From an uncultured Clostridia bacterium (GTDB lineage: Bacteria > Bacillota > Clostridia > Christensenellales > Aristaeellaceae), in NCBI GenBank assembly GCA_934630705.1, contig CAKTWP010000016.1, positions 1 to 47,311 of the forward strand: a stretch of 47,311 nt of DNA, written 5' to 3'. The position numbers and the translations under genes are program-made. This document shows positions 24,594 to 33,400 of the stretch, in pieces; the stretch's first letter is position 1, and every line of letters starts with the position of its first letter. The notes beneath the pieces are model-generated. The model saw only the letters and a list, made by a program, of their open reading frames with translations. It was not told the DNA's origin and did no database searches.

Positions 24594-24980
24594 GAAAAAA
24601 TTTTTTTCATATTTTTCTATTTATTTCCTGATAATACGGAATAAACATGCGTTAGTTGTTGTAAATATGTATAATTTTTATTTGGCAATGTCCACGTCTT
24701 GTGGTGGGCGTGGCAGGGCTCCACAAGGGATAGATCAGAAAAGTTATCCACAGTATTCGCTGCAACCGGGCGATAAAATTCCGGGCAGGCCCTTGAAAAA
24801 ACGGGAGAAATCTGGTATCATAGGGCCGAGGCTGATCAAGTGGAAAGTTTTCCACAAAAAGTTATCCCCATCCCACGAATGCATTCCATTCGCCGGGTGT
24901 TCTTTTTTCGGCCCGGAACACATTCGTTAGGCCCAATAAACATGCATCCTGGCATGCATTCGGAAGCGGAGCGATATACA
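24594..24980 (+). other. oriC: Probable replication origin region (oriC) upstream of dnaA
   Basis: The gap between the divergent DUF1934 operon and dnaA holds an AT-rich stretch (about 24594-24690), a consensus DnaA box TTATCCACA at 24744-24752, and one-mismatch boxes TTTTCCACA at 24848-24856 and TTATCCCCA at 24862-24870. The AT-rich part could be the unwinding element. Position next to dnaA and box content fit a bacterial origin. The boxes also flank the dnaA promoter, so autoregulation is equally expected. Confidence 0.7.
24793..24821 (+). promoter_or_regulatory. dnaA promoter
   Basis: TTGAAA (24793-24798) and TATCAT (24816-24821) with 17-base spacing and a TG before the -10. DnaA boxes lie on both sides. 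Confidence 0.75.
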
Positions 24981-26303
24981 GTGGATACACAGGCAATCTG
25001 GGATCAGGCGTGCGCCGTGATGCGTGCGGAAATGACGCAGGTGACGTTCAATACGTGGATCAAGGCGGCCCTTCGGCCCCTGGGGCTGAACGGAGATCAG
25101 TTTTTCATTGAAGCCGTGACGAATTTCTATCACGGCTTTGTGGTGCCGCGGTATGCGACGCTGATTGCCAATTCCCTGGCGCAGGTGCTCGGCCGGCCGA
25201 TGAAGGTTCAGATTCTCACGCCCGATCAGGCGGACGAATATCGCGAGGGCGTGACCCCGGCGGACAAGCCGGAGGAAACCTCTCCCCTGAACCCCAAGTA
25301 TACCTTCGACACCTTCGTGGTGGGTAACAATAACCGCTTCGCTCATGCGGCGGCGCTGGCAGTGGCCGAATCCCCGGCGGACGCGTATAATCCGCTGTTT
25401 ATTTACGGCGGCGTGGGTCTGGGCAAGACTCATCTGATGCACGCCATCGGGCATTACATCCTGTCTCAGAAGCCTGGCGCCCGGGTGAAATATGTTACCT
25501 GCGAAATCTTCGTCAACGATATGGTGACGGCGATTAACAAAAAAACCCAGAATGAGTTCCGGGAAAAGTATCGGAATATCGACGTGCTGATGGTGGACGA
25601 CATCCAGTTCCTTACCGGCAAGGTGGGCTTTCAGGAGGAGTTTTTCCACACCTTTAACGCCCTGCACACCGCGGGAAAGCAGATCGTTCTGTCCTCGGAT
25701 CGGCCGCCTAAGGAAATCGCCAAGCTGGAGGAGCGGCTGCGCAGCCGGTTTGAATGGGGCCTGATTGCGGATATTGCCAAGCCCGATCTGGAAACCCGGG
25801 TGGCCATTTTGCAGCGTAAAGCCGAGGAAGAGGGCATGCGGGTGGATTCCCAGGTGCTCACCATGATCGCCGAACGGGTGGCCAGCAATATCCGGGAGCT
25901 GGAGGGCTGCCTGACCCGGCTGGTGGCGTATTCGTCCCTGACCGGCCGGCCCATCGATCAGCAGCTGGCAGAGGAAGCGCTCAAGGAAGTGTTTGCCCGC
26001 AGCGAGCCCCGGCATGTCACCTGCGAGGATGTGATGGAAGCCGTGGCCACTTATTATAACGTGACTGTGGACGATTTGAAGGGCTCCCGCCGGAGCCGGG
26101 ATGTGGCCGTGCCGCGGCAGATTGCCATGTATATCGCCCGGGAAACCGTGGGCGCGCCCCTGACCATGATCGGGGATTGCTTCGGCGGCCGGGATCACTC
26201 CACCGTGAACCACGCCTGCCAGAAGGTGGCCGCCGAGACCAAAGCTTCTCCTTCCCTCAACACCCTTGTCAGCGATTTGATTCAGCAGCTGACGCAACGA
26301 TAA
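24981..26303 (+). CDS. dnaA: Chromosomal replication initiator DnaA
   Basis: DnaA opens oriC and is an AAA+ ATPase. With a GTG start at 24981 the product has 440 residues, normal for the family. Domain I (about 1-80, WDQACAVMRAEMTQVTFNTWI), domain III with Walker A GGVGLGKTH (about 142), Walker B VLMVDDIQFL (about 205) and domain IV with the DNA-binding signature GGRDHSTVNHA (about 400-410) are all present. GGAG nine bases before the GTG supports this start over upstream ATGs at 24942 or earlier, which have no ribosome binding site. Unlike most Bacillota, no dnaN follows. Confidence 0.96.
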   Translation: MDTQAIWDQACAVMRAEMTQVTFNTWIKAALRPLGLNGDQFFIEAVTNFYHGFVVPRYATLIANSLAQVLGRPMKVQILTPDQADEYREGVTPADKPEETSPLNPKYTFDTFVVGNNNRFAHAAALAVAESPADAYNPLFIYGGVGLGKTHLMHAIGHYILSQKPGARVKYVTCEIFVNDMVTAINKKTQNEFREKYRNIDVLMVDDIQFLTGKVGFQEEFFHTFNALHTAGKQIVLSSDRPPKEIAKLEERLRSRFEWGLIADIAKPDLETRVAILQRKAEEEGMRVDSQVLTMIAERVASNIRELEGCLTRLVAYSSLTGRPIDQQLAEEALKEVFARSEPRHVTCEDVMEAVATYYNVTVDDLKGSRRSRDVAVPRQIAMYIARETVGAPLTMIGDCFGGRDHSTVNHACQKVAAETKASPSLNTLVSDLIQQLTQR

Positions 26304-26320
26304 AATACGGAAAAATATCA

Positions 26321-26350
26321 GCGTGTCAAAAAACGACGTTTTTGACACGC
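26321..26350 (+). terminator. dnaA terminator
   Basis: GCGTGTCAAAAA pairs perfectly with TTTTTGACACGC around a short loop. The T-run sits within the descending arm, and the hairpin lies 17 bases after the stop. Confidence 0.75.
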
Positions 26351-26384
26351 GCCATGCAGGATGAAAGGGTTCATCCTGCATGGC
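26351..26384. repeat. Second perfect palindrome after dnaA
   Basis: A 15-bp perfect stem (GCCATGCAGGATGAA and its complement) around AGGG directly follows the dnaA terminator. Confidence 0.8.
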
Positions 26385-26422
26385 AAGGCTTACGTATAGG
26401 GGCTTTTTCGACAGTCTGAATA

Positions 26423-26466
26423 TGCGAGAGGGGCTTTCTTTCTTCCGAAAGAAAGCCCCTCTCGCA
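26423..26466. repeat. Perfect 20-bp-arm palindrome (family R3-like)
   Basis: Arms beginning TGCGAGAGGGG and ending CCCCTCTCGCA pair perfectly over 20 bp around TTCC. The arms resemble the pheS-pheT palindrome at 4623-4670. Confidence 0.85.
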
Positions 26467-26519
26467 ATAGGATCGTTATGATTGAAAAAACAGTTCAAGC
26501 GCTTATCCGAATCGTTTTT

Positions 26520-26556
26520 CGGGAGGGTGCTTTTGACGCAAAAGCATCCTCCCGCA
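26520..26556. repeat. GGGAGG-type hairpin (family R3) after mnmG
   Basis: CGGGAGG and CCTCCCGCA arms around GTGCTTTTGACGCAAAAGCAT. It lies 23 bases beyond the mnmG stop and is one of four palindromes packed between the convergent dnaA and mnmG genes. Confidence 0.8.
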
Positions 26557-26578
26557 ATATATTTTGGAATACGATCGC

Positions 26579-28345
26579 TTATCCCTTCTGGCGCTTCAGC
26601 CAGACCATGAGCACGGCAATGTCGGCGGGGGACACGCCGGGAATGCGGGACGCCTGGCCCAGAGAAACCGGGCGCTGAGCGCTGAGCTTCTGCCGCGCCT
26701 CCAGGCGCAGCGCGTCCATGTGGGCATAATCCGCATCCGGGGGAATCAGCGCTTCCTCCATGGCCCGGGCCTGCTTGATCTGCGCCATCTCCTTTTGCAG
26801 ATACCCTTCGTATTTAATCTGAATCTGTGCCTGCTCCCGGGCACCGGCGGAATAATCCCAGCCCTCGGGCAGGGTCAGCTCCGTCTCCGGGCGCTTGAGC
26901 GCCTGGGCCATGCCCGCGTCCTCCAACCGGCGAATCAGCTCCGCCGTCTCCTGTGCCTTCTGCTCCATCCGCCGCATCCGCGCATCCGTGGCCAGGCCGA
27001 TGGCATGGGCCCGGGCAGTGAGCCGCAGATCGGCGTTGTCCTGCCGCAGATACAGCCGGTGCTCCGCCCGGCTGGTCATCATCCGATAGGGCTCATCGGT
27101 TCCCTTGGTGGTCAGATCGTCAGCCATCACGCCGATATACGCCTGATCCCGGGTGAGCAGGAAGGGCTCCTTTTCCTGGCAATACAGCGCCGCGTTGATG
27201 CCTGCGTAAATGCCCTGGGCCGCCGCTTCCTCATAGCCCGACGTGCCGTTCACCTGCCCCGCCAGATACAGCCCGCCCGCCTGCCGCGCCCCCAGATAGG
27301 GCGTGAGCGAAAGGGGATCGATGCAGTCGTATTCAATGGCGTAGGCCAGCCGGGTGATCTGGCAATGCTCCAGCCCGGGAATGGTGCGGTACATGTCCCA
27401 TTGCACGTCTTCGGGCATGGAGGTACTCATCCCCTGCACGTACCACTCCGGGTATCCGTCCCCCTCCGGCTCCAGAAAAATCTGGTGGCGATCCTTGTCC
27501 GCAAACCGCAGCACTTTGGTTTCAATGGACGGGCAATACCGCGCGCCCACGCCTGTGATCGCCCCGGTGAACATGGGCGCACGGTCCAGGTTCTGGCGGA
27601 TGATTTCATGGGTGCGCTCGTTGGTCCAGGTCAGATAGCAATCCATTTTATTGCGGATGGGCCGATCCGTGAGGAAGGAAAAGGGCGTGGGCGGCTCGTC
27701 CCCGTGCTGGGGGGTCATGCGGTCAAAGTCGATGCTGTTTTCCGACACCCGCGCGGGCGTGCCGGTTTTGAACCGGCGCAGGGGGAAGCCCAGATCCCGC
27801 AGGGAAGCGGACAGCGCCGTGGCGGGCATCAGCCCCTGCGGGCCGGCGGCCCATTCCGCGGGGCCGATAATGATTCGGCTTTTCAGATACACGCCTGTGC
27901 AGACCACAGCCGCCCGGCAGGGGATCACATCCCCGGTAAGGGTTTTCACGCCGCAGACCGCGCCGTTTTGCGTCAGAATCTCTGCGGCCTCGCCCTGACG
28001 GAGGGTGAGGTTTGGCTGCGCAAACAGGGTTTTGAGCATCCGCAGATGATATGCCCGCTTGTCCGCCTGCACCCGCAGGGAGTGCACCGCCGGGCCCTTG
28101 CCCAGGTTCAGCATGCGGCTTTGCAGCGTCACATCGTCCGCGGCCAGGCCCATTTCGCCTCCCAGCGCGTCCACCTCCCGCACCAGATGGCCCTTGCCCG
28201 TGCCGCCGATGGACGGATTACAGGGCATCAGCGCCACGGATTCCAGGTTCAGCGTCAGCAGCAGGGTATCCAGCCCCATCCGCGCGCAGCACAGCGCCGC
28301 TTCGCAGCCCGCGTGCCCCGCCCCGATCACCACAATGTCCGCCAC
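26579..28345 (-). CDS. mnmG: tRNA uridine-5-carboxymethylaminomethyl modification enzyme MnmG (GidA)
   Basis: MnmG, with MnmE, modifies the wobble uridine of several tRNAs using FAD. The 588-residue product starts with the FAD-binding motif VVIGAGHAGCEAA and has the GidA signature regions GGTGKGHLVREVDALGG (about 45-62) and PGLEHCQITRLAYAIEYD (about 330), with the C-terminal helical domain ending QASRIPGVSPADIAVLMVWL. It is about 30 residues shorter than many homologues but complete at both ends. It starts at GTG 28345 with GGAGGGG seven bases upstream. Close to dnaA, as in many genomes. Confidence 0.95.
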   Translation of the reverse strand: MADIVVIGAGHAGCEAALCCARMGLDTLLLTLNLESVALMPCNPSIGGTGKGHLVREVDALGGEMGLAADDVTLQSRMLNLGKGPAVHSLRVQADKRAYHLRMLKTLFAQPNLTLRQGEAAEILTQNGAVCGVKTLTGDVIPCRAAVVCTGVYLKSRIIIGPAEWAAGPQGLMPATALSASLRDLGFPLRRFKTGTPARVSENSIDFDRMTPQHGDEPPTPFSFLTDRPIRNKMDCYLTWTNERTHEIIRQNLDRAPMFTGAITGVGARYCPSIETKVLRFADKDRHQIFLEPEGDGYPEWYVQGMSTSMPEDVQWDMYRTIPGLEHCQITRLAYAIEYDCIDPLSLTPYLGARQAGGLYLAGQVNGTSGYEEAAAQGIYAGINAALYCQEKEPFLLTRDQAYIGVMADDLTTKGTDEPYRMMTSRAEHRLYLRQDNADLRLTARAHAIGLATDARMRRMEQKAQETAELIRRLEDAGMAQALKRPETELTLPEGWDYSAGAREQAQIQIKYEGYLQKEMAQIKQARAMEEALIPPDADYAHMDALRLEARQKLSAQRPVSLGQASRIPGVSPADIAVLMVWLKRQKG

Positions 28346-28437
28346 GTTCGTTCCCCTCCGTTATTCCTTGGTTCCGGCGGCATGGCTCAGCCGCTCGATT
28401 CCCCATTATACATCAATCCCCGGAAAAAGAAAATGGC

Positions 28438-28462
28438 CCTGCAAGCGTTTTTGTTTGCAGGG
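28438..28462. repeat. Hairpin between mnmG and purR
   Basis: CCCTGCAA pairs with TTGCAGGG around a T-rich loop, in the intergenic region between the divergent mnmG and purR genes. Role unknown. Confidence 0.45.
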
Positions 28463-28487
28463 GCGAAAGCAATTTTGTACCGCCGAT

Positions 28488-28544
28488 AAAATGCGAACAA
28501 TTTTATAAAAAGCTATGGCAATATTCGCATTTTTGTGGTATACT
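28488..28544 (+). promoter_or_regulatory. PurBox-like inverted repeat overlapping the purR promoter
   Basis: AAAATGCGAACAAT (28488-28501) and its inverted partner ATATTCGCATTTT (28522-28534) have the CGAA core and A/T flanks of the Bacillus PurBox pair (consensus AWWWCCGAACWWT), 20 bases apart. The second box ends just before the -10 TATACT (28539-28544); a weak -35 (ATGGCA, 28515-28520) lies between the boxes. Binding of PurR here would block its own promoter. Confidence 0.7.
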
Positions 28545-28583
28545 GTATAAACGGAAAGATTTGGCGGAAAGGATGACCCTGCA

Positions 28584-29396
28584 ATGGAGAAGATCAAGCG
28601 GAACGAGCGGCTGGCGGCCATGACCCAGATTCTCACCGCTTCCCCGAACCGGATTTTTACGCTTTCGCATTTCTGCGATTTATTTTCCACGGCCAAGTCC
28701 ACCGTCAGCGAGGATGTGGCGATTCTGCAGGACGCCATGGCCCAGTTTCATCTGGGGAAGCTGGAAACGGTGGCCGGGGCGGCGGGCGGCGTGCGGTATC
28801 GGCCAGTAGGCATTGGCGCGTCGGCGCGGCCGTTTCTGGAGGGCATCTGCCAGATGCTGATGGAGCCTGAGCGGCAGCTGCCCGGCGGGTATCTCTATTT
28901 TTCGGATATTCTGGCCATGCCGGAGCTGGTGCAGGGCATGGGCAATCTGATCGCCGGGGAATACTATGACGCAGGCGTGGATTTTGTGCTCACCATGGAA
29001 ACGAAAGGCATTCCGGTGGCGCTGATGGTGGCGCAGGCCCTGCGGGTGCCTTTGATTATTGCCCGCCGCGCCACGAAGGTATATGAGGGCAGCGCGGTGA
29101 ATATTTCCTATGTTTCGGGCTCGGGCGGCATTGAAACCATGGCGCTCTCCCGCCGCGCCGTGAAGGAGGGTCAGCGGGCCCTGATCGTGGATGATTTCAT
29201 GCGTGGCGGCGGCACGGCCCGGGGCATGATCGAGCTGATGAAGGAGTTTTCCGTCTCTGTGGCCGGCATTTGCTTTGTGCTGGCGCTGGAGCATCCCCAA
29301 AAGCGGCTGATTGAGGGCGAAAAATCGCTCATGCTGCTGTCCGACATGCGGGATGGGGAACCGCTGCAGGTGCGCCCGGCAGACTGGGTACGCTGA
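28584..29396 (+). CDS. purR: Purine operon repressor PurR
   Basis: PurR represses purine genes when PRPP is low. The 270-residue protein has an N-terminal winged helix (about 1-75: FTLSHFCDLFSTAKSTVSEDVAIL) and a type I phosphoribosyltransferase-like domain (about 80-270) with the PRPP-binding motif ALIVDDFMRGGGTARGMIE near residue 197. The length and architecture equal Bacillus PurR. AAAGGA lies before the ATG. Palindromic PurBox-like sites lie just upstream. It is separated from pth by repeats only. Confidence 0.96.
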   Translation: MEKIKRNERLAAMTQILTASPNRIFTLSHFCDLFSTAKSTVSEDVAILQDAMAQFHLGKLETVAGAAGGVRYRPVGIGASARPFLEGICQMLMEPERQLPGGYLYFSDILAMPELVQGMGNLIAGEYYDAGVDFVLTMETKGIPVALMVAQALRVPLIIARRATKVYEGSAVNISYVSGSGGIETMALSRRAVKEGQRALIVDDFMRGGGTARGMIELMKEFSVSVAGICFVLALEHPQKRLIEGEKSLMLLSDMRDGEPLQVRPADWVR

Positions 29397-29417
29397 CGAA
29401 ATTGGGGCCGACCGCGG

Positions 29418-29722
29418 GCAGGGGAAGCTTTGGGGGCTTTTCGTTCCCAAACAGCTAAACGAGGGCTTCCGGAAACAAGTGCCTCCGGCGGGCAGGGGAA
29501 TGATTCCCCTGCACCCCCATTCCGCGATGAAAGTTGGCGGGTTATGCAAAGTGTTTCCGCGTGAAGCGTGAGTTTACCGTTGGATTACGACCATGTTCCC
29601 CGCGGCAGGGAGCGGTTTTCGGAATGAATCGCATTCGGGAAAGCGAGCTTTCCCGATGTCGATCATCCGAAAACCCCCGGTCAACAAGTTGACCGGGGCC
29701 TGAGCGAACGCTCAGGCGCTGC
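29418..29722 (+). repeat. Structured dispersed repeat, copy 1 (family R2)
   Basis: About 305 bp, nearly identical to 47022-47311 apart from a 15-bp insertion (near 29466-29480) and scattered substitutions. It contains an ordered set of stems: a palindrome at 29492-29512; TTCCC/GGGAG (about 29596-29611); an outer stem GGTTTTCGGA/TCCGAAAACC enclosing GAATG/CATTC and CGGGAAAG/CTTTCCCG; CCCCGGTCAAC/GTTGACCGGGG; CCTGAGCG/CGCTCAGG. It may be a structured RNA or a mobile palindromic element. Confidence 0.85.
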
Positions 29723-29745
29723 CGCGGGATGCTGCAATATATCCG

Positions 29746-29865
29746 TTCCTGCTGCTCCACACAGAGAAACGCCGATTTCTTAAATCCAGTAAAATGTGAA
29801 CCGGGTCCAGGGAGGAACTCCCTGGTGGGGGGCCTGGGGGCGCATAGCCCCCAGAACTTTGTCCC
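29746..29865 (+). repeat. R1 repeat, single copy upstream of pth
   Basis: One unit in the same orientation as the array at 1-304, with the CCAGGGAGgaaCTCCCTGG palindrome intact and the following GGGGGC-gcata-GCCCCC hairpin lengthened. It directly abuts the pth ribosome binding site. Confidence 0.9.
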
Positions 29866-29884
29866 CTTCCCGTAAGGAGTAGAG

Positions 29885-30460
29885 ATGTTAGCAATTGTTG
29901 GCCTGGGGAACCCGGGCGAAAAGTATGCCCACACGCGGCACAATGCAGGGTTTGACGTGATCGACATTTTGTCCCAGAAGCTGGACATTCCGGTGAAGAA
30001 GCTCAAATGCCAGGGGATGATCGGGGAAGGAGTGGCCGGCGGGCAGAAGATTGCGCTGATCAAGCCCCAGACGTTTATGAACCTGAGCGGCCTGACGGTT
30101 TCCGAGGCGCTGAACTGGTATAAGCTCAAGCCCGAGGAAATGCTGCTGATTGTGGACGATATTGACCTGCCCTTTGGCCAGGTGCGCATTCGGGCCAAGG
30201 GCGGCCCGGGCACCCATAACGGGCTGCGGCATATTGTGCAGTGCACCGGCTCAGGGGATTTTCCCCGGGTGCGGGTGGGCATGGGCGCGCCGCCGCCCCA
30301 GTGGGATCTGGCGGATTGGGTGCTGGGCAAATTCCCGGACGCGGAGGCGCGCAAGATCGCCTTTGACGCGTATATGCTGGCCGCGGATGCGGCGCTGTGC
30401 TGGGCGGAGCACGGTATCGACCTGACGATGAACCGCTATAATAAACGCCATGCTGAATAA
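29885..30460 (+). CDS. pth: Peptidyl-tRNA hydrolase
   Basis: Pth recycles peptidyl-tRNA dropped by ribosomes. The 191-residue protein has the signature GLGNPGEKYAHTRHNAGF with the catalytic His, KPQTFMNLSG (about 63-72), and VDDIDLPFGQVRIRAKGGPGTHNGLRH (about 90-117). Length is normal. AAGGAG lies six bases before the ATG. It overlaps mfd by 11 bases, the conserved Bacillota pairing. Confidence 0.97.
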   Translation: MLAIVGLGNPGEKYAHTRHNAGFDVIDILSQKLDIPVKKLKCQGMIGEGVAGGQKIALIKPQTFMNLSGLTVSEALNWYKLKPEEMLLIVDDIDLPFGQVRIRAKGGPGTHNGLRHIVQCTGSGDFPRVRVGMGAPPPQWDLADWVLGKFPDAEARKIAFDAYMLAADAALCWAEHGIDLTMNRYNKRHAE

Positions 30461-33400
30461 AATTTTATCATTGCTTGCAGCCTCCCCAGCCTTTCGGGAG
30501 GCTTTTGACGCACCGGAAAAAGGCGTGCTCGCCCTGTATGACATGGCCGAGGGCCAGCGCGCATTTTATGCCGCCGCCCTTGCCCAGCACACCGGCCGGC
30601 CCGTGCTGCTGCTTACGCCCTCGGCGGATGCGGCCATGCGCGCGGCGGACGACTGCGCGGCCTGGCTGAGCGGCGGCGCCGCGCTGCTCCCCGCCCCCGA
30701 AATCCATTTTACCCGGGGCGTAGCCAGCCAGGAAAACGCGTTTCAGCGCCTGAACGTGCTCCAGCGGGCCCGCGGCGGCGCGGTAAAGGTGCTCTGCGCT
30801 CCTGCCGATGCGCTGCTTACCCGCATGCTCCCGCCGGAAAAATACGACGCGCTGTCCGTCCGGCTTCAGGTGGGCGGCCGGATGGATCCCGGCGAGCTCA
30901 TCGCCCGGCTGGTGAAAATGGGCTATGAACGGGTGGATATGGTGGAGGGCAAGGGCCAGTGCGCCCTGCGCGGCGCCATCGTGGACGCCTTTTCCCCCGC
31001 CGAGGCCGGGGCGACCCGTATCGAGTTTTTCGATGATGAGGTGGACTCCATCCGCGCCTTCGACCCTATCTCCCAGCGCAGCCTGGATAAAATGAACGAG
31101 GCTGTGTTCTATCCTGCGGTGGAATGGCTGGTGGACCCGGAAAACGCCCCGGCCATGCGCGCCATGATCCGCGCCCAAGCCGGCCGCCTGCCTGCATCCC
31201 CCCTGGCACCCGATCTGCCGCCGCTGCCCGATGATGACGGGGACACGGCTGCCCCTGCGGCGGAGGAAACGAAAACGCCCCTGTTCCGGGTGCATGATAC
31301 CGGTGTTTCCCGGCTGCTTCAGGATGCGGATCAGCTGGAAGCGGGCATGCAGCCCCCTGCGCTTTCGCTGTGGGCCGGGGCGCTGGATCTGCCCTGCGCC
31401 TGGCTGTGGGAATATTTGGACCATCCCATTATCCTGCTGGATGAGCCCGAGCGCATCAGCATTCGCTGCGATGACCGGGTCAGCGGCTTTCAGGAGGATT
31501 TCAAGCTGGCGCTGGAGCGGCAGGAGGCCGTGCCCGAGCAGGGCATGCTGCTGCGCACATGGGAGGACGCGGCGGCGGCATTGGCGGATTGCGCCGTGGT
31601 GACCATGCAGGATTTTCTGCGCGGCATGGGAGAACTCAAGCCCGATAAGCTCTGCCAGTTTTCCGGCCTGAATGCACCCAAGTATGTATCCCGGTTCAAG
31701 GAGCTGGCCACCGATCTGAGCGCATGGCGCAAGGAAGACCGGCTGGTGCTGCTCATGGCGGGGGGCGACGCCCGCAGCCGCCGGCTGCAGACCGCCCTGG
31801 CCGAGCTGGATTGCCCCACGCCCACCTGGGAGGAAACGGAGGATATTGCCCCGGGCCAGGCCGTGATCTGGCCCCTGACCCTGAGCCGGGGCTTTACCCT
31901 GCGGGATTTCCCCCTGACCGTGATCGCGGACAGCGATCTGTTCGGCGCGGGCTATCGCAAAACCCATACCCGGAAAACCGCCGGCGAACGCATCGAAGCC
32001 TTTACCGACCTCAAGGAAGGGGACTACGTGGTTCACGAAGCCCACGGCGTGGGCATCTTCCGGGGAACGGTGCGGCTGCAAAGCGAGGGCACGTACCGGG
32101 ATTATCTGCTGATTCAGTATCAGGGCAATGATAAGCTGTATGTGCCCACGGATCAGTTCGACCGGGTGCAGAAATTTATCGGCAGCCAGGATAATCCGCC
32201 GCCGCTGAATTCCCTGAACGGCGGCGAATGGGATAAGCAGAAAAAGAAGGTGAAGGCCGGGCTGAAAAAGCTGGCCTTTGACCTGGTGGCGCTGTATGCC
32301 GCCCGGCAGACCACCCCCGGCCACGCCTTCGGCCCCATCACCCCCTGGGAGCGGCAGTTTGAGGATGCGTTCCCCTATGAGCTTACCCCCGATCAGGAAA
32401 AGGCCGTGGCGGATATTACCCGGGATATGGAAGCCCCCACCAACATGGACCGGCTGGTCTGCGGTGACGTGGGCTACGGGAAAACGGAGGTGGCGCTGCG
32501 GGCGGCCATGAAGGCCGTGATGGACGGCAAGCAGGTGGCCCTGCTGGCCCCCACCACCATCCTGGCCCAGCAGCATTACTATACCATGATCCGCCGGTTT
32601 CAGGATTATCCGGTGCAAATCGATGTGCTCTCCCGGTTCCGGGGCCCCAAGCTGCAGAAGGAAACCATTGCCCGGGTGAAGGAGGGCAAGGTGGATATTC
32701 TGGTGGGCACCCACCGGCTGCTGTCCAAGGATGTGCAGTTTCAGGATCTGGGGCTGCTGATTGTGGATGAGGAGCAGCGCTTTGGCGTGGCCCATAAGGA
32801 AGCAATCAAAAACCTGAAAAAGCAGGTGGACGTGCTCACCCTGTCCGCCACGCCCATTCCTCGCACGCTGCATATGAGCATGGTGGGCGTGCGGGATATG
32901 AGCCTTTTGCAGACACCGCCGGAGGAGCGCTATCCGGTGCAGACCTATGTGCTGGATTACAACGACGCGGTCATCCGGGATGCGATTCTGCGGGAGCTGG
33001 CCCGGGAGGGGCAGGTGTATTTCCTGTACAATCAGGTGCGCAATATTGACGCGTTCGCCGCCCGGCTGCGTTCGCTGGTGCCCGAAGCGCGCATCGCCGT
33101 GGCCCATGGCCAGATGAAGGAAAACGCGCTGGAAGACGTGATGCTGGATTTCTTTGAGGGCAAGTTTGACGTGCTTCTGTGCTCCACCATCATCGAAAAC
33201 GGCCTGGATGTGGCCCGGGCCAACACCATCATCGTGTTCGATGCGGATCGGTTTGGCCTGTCCCAGCTGTATCAGCTGCGGGGCCGGGTGGGCCGGTCCA
33301 CCCGGGTGGCCTATGCCTATTTCACCGTCCGCCCCGATAAAATGCTTTCCGAAACCGCTCAGAAGCGCCTGAACGCCATCCGGGAGTTCACGGCTTTCGG

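Larger units (their letters stand above)
29397..29884. other. Repeat-only interval between purR and pth
   Basis: A 488-bp gap without a credible gene. It consists of the R2 structured repeat (29418-29722) followed by one R1 unit (29746-29865). No promoter for pth stands out, so pth may be read from within the repeats or from purR. Confidence 0.8.

Noticed and set aside
30490..30520. R3-like hairpin inside the mfd start
   Set aside because: A few shared bases (CGGGAGGCTTTTGACGC) lie within a conserved coding region; probably chance similarity.
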